Part shown: positions 59,114-64,000 of the stretch, piece by piece
Position numbering within the stretch: the first letter of the stretch is position 1
Layout of the letters: the number at the start of each line of letters is the position of its first letter
Assembly: GCF_003795145.1 (NCBI RefSeq)
Contig: NZ_CP027786.1
Location: 2,656,975-2,720,974 of the forward strand
Length of the DNA: 64,000 nt
Direction of reading: 5' to 3'
Source of the DNA: Tetragenococcus koreensis
GTDB taxonomy: Bacteria; Bacillota; Bacilli; Lactobacillales; Enterococcaceae
Made by a program: the position numbers and the translations under genes
The notes under the pieces: generated by a model
What the model was told of the DNA's origin: nothing
Databases searched by the model: none
Seen by the model: the letters and a program-made list of their open reading frames with translations, nothing else

Positions 59114-62100
59114 ATGGCAGAAAGAATAAAAGGTCTGCAGATTGACTTAAGTCTTGACAGCATGAACGTCAGCAAAGGCTTAGCAGGTGTAAAGCGTGAA
59201 ATGCGTGCATTAAACTCCAGTATGAAAGTGTCTAACAACAACTTCAAAAACGGAGATAAATCTGCGTCTGCATATAAAGATCGCATGAGTGAACTGCAAA
59301 CAGCTGTGGACGGCAGCTCAAAACATTTAGATCAATTAAAATCCGCCCACGCTGATGTGGTTGCAGAACAAGGCGCTGGGTCAAAAGCAGCGCTTGGCTA
59401 TGCTAACGAGATCAATCGTGAAACTGATACATTAAATATGTTTCAGTCACAATTGCAAAGTGTTACAGATGAGTACAGGAATAATTATTCTGTTGGTGGA
59501 AAAATTAGCAATACATTTAAATCAATTGGTTCAAGCATGCAAACAGCCGGCGATAAGATGCAAGGCGTAGGTAAATCGTTTACCAGCTATATTACAAAGC
59601 CAGCCGGTATTGCTGCAACTGCTGTAGGCGGATTAACGGCTAAGCTTGGTTTTGATCGACTCGTTGGGCTTGATACAGCCAAAGCTAAGCTAGAAGGATT
59701 AGGCTACTCAACTAAAGAAGTTGGGTCCATCACAGACCAAGTTACCAAAGCTATTGACGGTGGTATGACCACGATGGCAGAGGGGACCGACGTTGCAGCC
59801 GGTGCATTAGCAGCAGGCGTAAAAGAAGGTAAAGACTTAGAAAAATACATCAAGCTCGTTGGTGATGCCGCAGTTGGTAGTAATAGACCCGTTGCAGATA
59901 TGGCACAAATATTTAACCGAGTACAAGGTCAAGGCAAACTCATGACCCAAGAACTGAATATGGTTGAGGAAGGTATGCCTGGATTTAGTAATGCTATGGC
60001 TAAACATTTAGGCGTTTCATATGATGCGTTTAGAGAAATGGTTACAAAAGGTAAAGTAACTTCAAAAGACTTTCTGACTGTAATGGATGACTTTGCTGGT
60101 GGTATGGCTGGAGCTTATTCTAAGTCGTGGCAAGGTATGGTTCAAAACACCAAAGCTTACATTGGCCAAATTGGCGAAAGCTTGTTAGGTGGCGTGTTTG
60201 AACAAGCTAAAGGTTCGTTGCATGATTTTGAAGATATCCTTAAATCTCCTGCCGCACAAGAATGGGCAAAACAAACGGGTCAGAAAATAGCTGAAACATT
60301 TACTACCATTGGTAACCAAATCAAGGGAGTAATCAATTGGTGGGACGGTTTAGACGATTCAACGCAATCGACACTCGGCGGTATAGCAAAATACGCAGGA
60401 ATTACTTTGGTTGCAATTGGTCCACTGCTAACGATATTCGGTAAGATAACTAAAGCCATAGGTGGTATGTTTGGTACATTCGGCAAACTTGCAGGCGGCA
60501 TAACTAAAATTGCATTCGCTGCAAAAGATGCTGGTAGTTTGATGGGCGGTTTAACATCTGTTTTTCCTAAGTTGGGAGGAGCGTTATCTGTTTTAACTGG
60601 ACCCATAGGAATTACGGTTGGTATTATTGCCGCACTAGGCGCGGCGTTTGTAATCGCCTATAAAAAATCCGAGACATTTAGGAATATTGTAAATAGCGCA
60701 TTTGAAGGTATAAAAAATGTGATAAGCACAGTGTGGAATAGTGTCTTGAAACCTGTTCTTACTGCTCTTGGAAGTATTTTCCAAGAAGTGTGGGGGCAAA
60801 TAAGCAATGCAGCTACTCAAATTTTGCCGTCTTTACAAGTAATATTTACTACTGTATTTGATGCTATAAGTAATAAAGTAAACTTTTTTGTCAACATCTT
60901 TAAAATAGGATTTGCAGCAATTTCCTCCGTTGTATCTTATGTTATGCCAGGAATTAAAGCTGTAATCCAAAATGTTTTTGATGGTATTAAAAATATTATC
61001 GCTGGTGCTGTAGATGTGATTCTAGGTATTGTAAAAACCTATGTCGGACTGTTCAGCGGTAATTTTAAGTTGATGTGGTCTGGCATCAAACAGATATTCA
61101 GCGGTGCAATTAGTGTTGTTGTTGGACTGATACAAACGAGTTTTGTTGGAACCATCATATCATTTATTAGTGGTATGTGGGGCAAAATACAACCGATTTT
61201 AATGGCTATGTGGAACGGAATAAAATTCATATTTACTTCAATCGGTAATTTCATGAAAAATATTTGGAAAAGTATTTCGACCGCAGTTGTTAACTTCGTT
61301 AAAGGTCTATGGTCTGGTACAAAAAACGTATTTACATCCATGTGGAATGGTATTCAGTCAATATTTAATTCCATAAGAAACTTTTTAACCAACATTTGGA
61401 ATGCAATTAAAAATGGTGTTATAAACCGAGCTAAAGGACTTTGGAATGGAGTTAAAGCTGCATTCAACGCGCTTAAAAAAGGTACAACTGCGATATTCAA
61501 TGCGGTTAAAAACTTTGCGTTGAAAGTATGGACCAACATTAAAAACAGCGTCGTAAACCGAGGTAAAGCTTTATGGTCCGGCATTAAAAATACATGGAAC
61601 AACCTTAAAAAAGGTACAACTAATTTATTCAACTCAGTTGGTAGTTTCATGAGTTCTAAATGGAATAGCATCAAATCCGGAACGGTTAATAAAGCCAAAG
61701 CTCTTTGGAATGGTGTAAAAAATACATTTAACTCGCTTAAAAGTGGTGTATCCAGCATTTTCAATAGCGTGAAAAACACCATTATAAAAATCTGGTCAAC
61801 TATCAAAAGCAAAGTACAAGGTTTTGTAAATGGCATGAAAGACGGTGTCACAGGCACTCTCGGTAAGATGCGTGATTCCATTAAAAAAATCGTTGATAAA
61901 ATCAAAGGCTACTTTACTGGCATGGTTGAAGGTGTTGTTGATGGACTAAACAAACTTATCGATGGAGTCAATTGGGTTGGCGATAAATTAGGCATGGGAA
62001 AAATTGATCCTATCAAGCTATCCACTGGTACCGAGCACACAGAAACTAGAAATTTAATTACTAACGGTAAAGTCAACCAAGACACTTTAGCCACTGTGGG

Positions 62101-63700
62101 CGATAAAGGAAAAGGTAACGGCCCGGGCGGTTTCAGGCACGAAATGATTCGTTATCCTAACGGAAAAATGTTTATGACACCTGGCCGTGATTCGACAGCT
62201 TATTTACCTAAAGGGTCATCGGTTTATAACGGCATGCAAACCCACGCAATGCTAAATGGCATGCCTGCTTTTGCTAACGGCACTTGGTGGGATAAAACCA
62301 AGGACTTTGCCTCTGGCGCATTTAACAAAGCAAAAGATGCTGTCAGCAAAAGTAAAGATTGGTTAGCTGACAAAGTAGGCGACGTCTGGGACTGGGTAAG
62401 CAAACCCGGAAAACTTGTTGATAAAGTGATCAAAGCATTTGGCGTTGATTTCGACTGGATCCAAGGTTCATTGCCTAAAGATATGATGGGTGCGATGTTT
62501 AAAAAAATTAAAACCGCTGCGAAAGATTTATTCACATCCTGGTTTGATGATGCAGGTGGCGGTGATTTTGACGGCGAGATACAAAAAGGCGGCAAAGGTA
62601 ACGGCGTATTTAAATATCTAGTCGATATCGCAAATAAAGTTGTTAAAAAATTTAATATGGCCGGTATTACTTCCGGCTACCGTCCAGGAGATCCCAATCA
62701 TCATGGTAAAAGACAAGCGATTGACGTGGCTTTCCCATCAGGCATGAACGGTAGTAAGAAATACGTTGATCCTGCCAACTGGGCTTTTAATAACTTTAAA
62801 GACCAAGTAGGATATGTTATTGCTTTGAACCGTATTAAAGACCGTACAGGCGACGGCGGACAAGGTAAAACAAATTCTTGGAAACACTGGCCATATGGTG
62901 GCCACATGGACCACTTGCATATCTCTGGCGCTTTAGGTAAAGGAGATATCAGTAAAGACGGTGGCGGTGCAGCAGGAAACTGGAAATCACAGATTCGCAA
63001 AGCTGCTAAACAAATGAAAGCTAGCGTTAGTGGCAGCCAGGTTAACCAAATTGCAAAAATGATTCAAGCCGAATCTGGTGGAAATCAAAAAGTAAACCAA
63101 AAAATTCATGACGTTAACTCGACAAATGGCTCAGGCGGGGCGAAAGGTTTACTGCAATATATCCAATCCACATTTAACGCGTTCGCAGCTAAAGGTCACA
63201 AAAATATTTACAGTGGCTACGATCAGTTGCTGGCTTTATTTAACAACAGCAATTGGAAGCGTGACATTGCGCCTAATGGTGGTTGGGGACCACGTGGAAG
63301 TCGTCGTTTTGCTACCGGTGGACTTATAAATTCCCCTGGTTGGTATAATCTAGCCGAAGACGGACACGGCGAATATGTTATCCCGCGTGATCCTAGTCGA
63401 CAATCCGACGCAATGAAATTATTGTCCATTGCAGCAAATGATATTGACCGTAAGAAAAATAATAACAAACGCCCGAATCAAATGCGTATGCCTAATGATA
63501 ATGGTACTGATGATAGTTTAATAAAACGATTTGTTAGTTTAATGGAAGAAAGCACAGAATTATTACGAGAAATCAAAGATAAAAACAGTGATGTTGTTAT
63601 GGATGGATATTCGGTTGGTAGAATAGTTGCTGATCCAGTATCCAAGGAAATGAGCAGAAACGAACGTAACGAAAATCGTAGAAAAGGGAGGATAAGATAA
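59114..63700 (+). CDS. Tape measure protein with two peptidoglycan hydrolase-like domains
   Basis: A 1528-residue tail length ruler. The N-terminal part is coiled coil and the tape measure signature (TVMDDFAGGMAGAYSKSWQGMVQN near 315-340). Long hydrophobic helices occupy 425-620. Four 44-residue repeats lie at 732-907. A C-terminal M15-like peptidase segment (about 1175-1275: GITSGYRPGDPNHHGKRQAI, later GGHMDHLHISG with metal His/Asp) is followed by a lytic transglycosylase domain (about 1310-1400: MIQAESGGN with catalytic Glu, GLLQYI). These would open the host wall during DNA entry. AGGAGGTG precedes ATG. Confidence 0.93.
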   Translation: MAERIKGLQIDLSLDSMNVSKGLAGVKREMRALNSSMKVSNNNFKNGDKSASAYKDRMSELQTAVDGSSKHLDQLKSAHADVVAEQGAGSKAALGYANEINRETDTLNMFQSQLQSVTDEYRNNYSVGGKISNTFKSIGSSMQTAGDKMQGVGKSFTSYITKPAGIAATAVGGLTAKLGFDRLVGLDTAKAKLEGLGYSTKEVGSITDQVTKAIDGGMTTMAEGTDVAAGALAAGVKEGKDLEKYIKLVGDAAVGSNRPVADMAQIFNRVQGQGKLMTQELNMVEEGMPGFSNAMAKHLGVSYDAFREMVTKGKVTSKDFLTVMDDFAGGMAGAYSKSWQGMVQNTKAYIGQIGESLLGGVFEQAKGSLHDFEDILKSPAAQEWAKQTGQKIAETFTTIGNQIKGVINWWDGLDDSTQSTLGGIAKYAGITLVAIGPLLTIFGKITKAIGGMFGTFGKLAGGITKIAFAAKDAGSLMGGLTSVFPKLGGALSVLTGPIGITVGIIAALGAAFVIAYKKSETFRNIVNSAFEGIKNVISTVWNSVLKPVLTALGSIFQEVWGQISNAATQILPSLQVIFTTVFDAISNKVNFFVNIFKIGFAAISSVVSYVMPGIKAVIQNVFDGIKNIIAGAVDVILGIVKTYVGLFSGNFKLMWSGIKQIFSGAISVVVGLIQTSFVGTIISFISGMWGKIQPILMAMWNGIKFIFTSIGNFMKNIWKSISTAVVNFVKGLWSGTKNVFTSMWNGIQSIFNSIRNFLTNIWNAIKNGVINRAKGLWNGVKAAFNALKKGTTAIFNAVKNFALKVWTNIKNSVVNRGKALWSGIKNTWNNLKKGTTNLFNSVGSFMSSKWNSIKSGTVNKAKALWNGVKNTFNSLKSGVSSIFNSVKNTIIKIWSTIKSKVQGFVNGMKDGVTGTLGKMRDSIKKIVDKIKGYFTGMVEGVVDGLNKLIDGVNWVGDKLGMGKIDPIKLSTGTEHTETRNLITNGKVNQDTLATVGDKGKGNGPGGFRHEMIRYPNGKMFMTPGRDSTAYLPKGSSVYNGMQTHAMLNGMPAFANGTWWDKTKDFASGAFNKAKDAVSKSKDWLADKVGDVWDWVSKPGKLVDKVIKAFGVDFDWIQGSLPKDMMGAMFKKIKTAAKDLFTSWFDDAGGGDFDGEIQKGGKGNGVFKYLVDIANKVVKKFNMAGITSGYRPGDPNHHGKRQAIDVAFPSGMNGSKKYVDPANWAFNNFKDQVGYVIALNRIKDRTGDGGQGKTNSWKHWPYGGHMDHLHISGALGKGDISKDGGGAAGNWKSQIRKAAKQMKASVSGSQVNQIAKMIQAESGGNQKVNQKIHDVNSTNGSGGAKGLLQYIQSTFNAFAAKGHKNIYSGYDQLLALFNNSNWKRDIAPNGGWGPRGSRRFATGGLINSPGWYNLAEDGHGEYVIPRDPSRQSDAMKLLSIAANDIDRKKNNNKRPNQMRMPNDNGTDDSLIKRFVSLMEESTELLREIKDKNSDVVMDGYSVGRIVADPVSKEMSRNERNENRRKGRIR
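61307..61834 (+). repeat. Four 44-codon repeats in the tape measure gene
   Basis: Each unit begins LW(N/S)G and follows the pattern LWNGVKxxFNxLKKGTTxxF, NxVKNFxxxxW, xxIKxxVVNRxKA. Exact 44-residue spacing in four units (residues 732, 776, 820, 864). Copy number changes here would alter tail length in steps. Confidence 0.85.
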
Positions 63701-64000
63701 TTGGCGAAAATAAAAATGTTTTATCATGGCAAAAGCTTTGATAATCTTTTGAATGTTATCGAAGTATCCCGCCCCTCTATTAGCAGAGAATACGACACTG
63801 TGCAAAAGGGTAAAAGCGAAACTTTAACAGAGTATTCAGATAAATTACAGGAAATCACGGTAACAGCATGGATAAGAAGAAAACCTCATTCAAATGATAA
63901 AAGTGTAGAGCAGCTCAGAGATGAGTTGCTCTTTTATTTAACTCAAGAAAATAATGATAAACGTCTTATTTTCAGTGATCGTCCAGATCGTTATTATAAT
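63701..64000 (+). CDS. Distal tail (Dit) protein, partial, cut by window edge
   Basis: TTG 63701 follows GGGAGG and directly adjoins the tape measure stop. The 100 visible residues (KIKMFYHGKSFDNLLNVIEVSRPSIS...TEYSDKLQEITVTAWIRRK...LRDELLFYL...RLIFSDRPDRYY) match the N-terminal half of siphovirus distal tail proteins. The frame is open to the end of the window. Confidence 0.85.
   Translation, partial: MAKIKMFYHGKSFDNLLNVIEVSRPSISREYDTVQKGKSETLTEYSDKLQEITVTAWIRRKPHSNDKSVEQLRDELLFYLTQENNDKRLIFSDRPDRYYN

Larger units (their letters stand above)
34203..64000. mobile_element. Siphovirus prophage, left about 30 kb (right end outside the window)
   Basis: Gene order is that of temperate HK97-like siphoviruses of Gram-positive hosts: integrase and CI leftward, then rightward early, replication, late regulator, packaging, head and tail genes up to the distal tail protein. 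Baseplate, holin and endolysin genes should follow beyond 64000. All sampled structural genes are intact, so it may be inducible. Confidence 0.95.

Noticed and set aside
61354..61905. Reverse-strand open frame of 183 codons opposite the tape measure repeats
   Set aside because: It mirrors the repeat structure of the real gene and shows no ribosome site or recognisable domain.

Overview
The window looks like a chromosomal segment of a low-GC Gram-positive lactic acid bacterium, most likely an Enterococcaceae member (Enterococcus or Tetragenococcus type). This rests on strong AGGAGG ribosome binding sites, frequent TTG/GTG starts, AT-rich intergenic DNA, a PepC aminopeptidase, a BusR-type regulator and an acyl-ACP thioesterase. 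I cannot name the species from sequence alone. About 34 kb of host DNA is followed by about 30 kb of a siphovirus prophage that runs off the right edge.

Host part. Positions 1-4.1 kb carry an arsenic resistance operon (arsR-arsA-acr3-arsC, no arsD). A Doc-type toxin-antitoxin pair follows, then a stretch of decayed DNA and an orphan antitoxin-like regulator. From 6 to 24 kb the region is rich in redox enzymes: a quinone-oxidoreductase-like protein, a broken beta-hydroxyacid dehydrogenase, a four-gene reverse-strand operon (SDR, aldo/keto reductase, VOC protein, FMN reductase) with a divergent AraC regulator, a polyol dehydrogenase with a CcpA-like site over its -35 box, two further aldo/keto reductases (one broken) and a carboxymuconolactone decarboxylase-like protein. 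Interspersed are a KtrB-like potassium transporter between two copies of a long intergenic repeat, two MFS transporters, a bacterial eRF1-like protein that may start at ATT, and a BusR-like regulator. An IS4-family element lies between busR and a tRNA-Asn gene. Housekeeping genes follow: acyltransferase, pepC, cystine transporter, acyl-ACP thioesterase, asparaginase. At least four host genes are disrupted by indels or nonsense changes (hydroxyacid dehydrogenase, LysR regulator, aldo/keto reductase, DUF72). That suggests genome decay or, for homopolymer sites, possible sequencing error.

Prophage part. The element sits in the DUF72 gene, whose 3' end is missing, beside a 21-bp palindrome and a tyrosine integrase. 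It follows a standard plan: lysogeny module (integrase, SHOCT protein, CI repressor), divergent early promoters with operators, small early genes, a recombination set (Gp157, Sak4-like ATPase, DUF669), an iteron-rich putative origin, a primase-like protein, a RecD-like helicase, a RuvC-like resolvase, a run of small accessory genes, a solitary C5 methyltransferase and an ArpU-type late regulator. A putative late promoter with three in-phase TGTCCG repeats follows, then HNH nuclease, terminases, HK97-type head genes, tail genes and a 1528-residue tape measure protein with two wall-hydrolase-like domains. The distal tail gene is cut by the window edge.

The most notable signal is recoding in the structural genes. 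The major capsid and major tail genes both end in CCC-T at the stop region, and a +1 shift in each opens a 20-codon extension with nearly the same sequence (QNVVVD...SITAE). This matches what was reported for Listeria phage PSA. The tail assembly chaperone carries a classic A-AAA-AAG -1 site. A terminator-like hairpin inside the late operon probably lowers expression of the genes after it.
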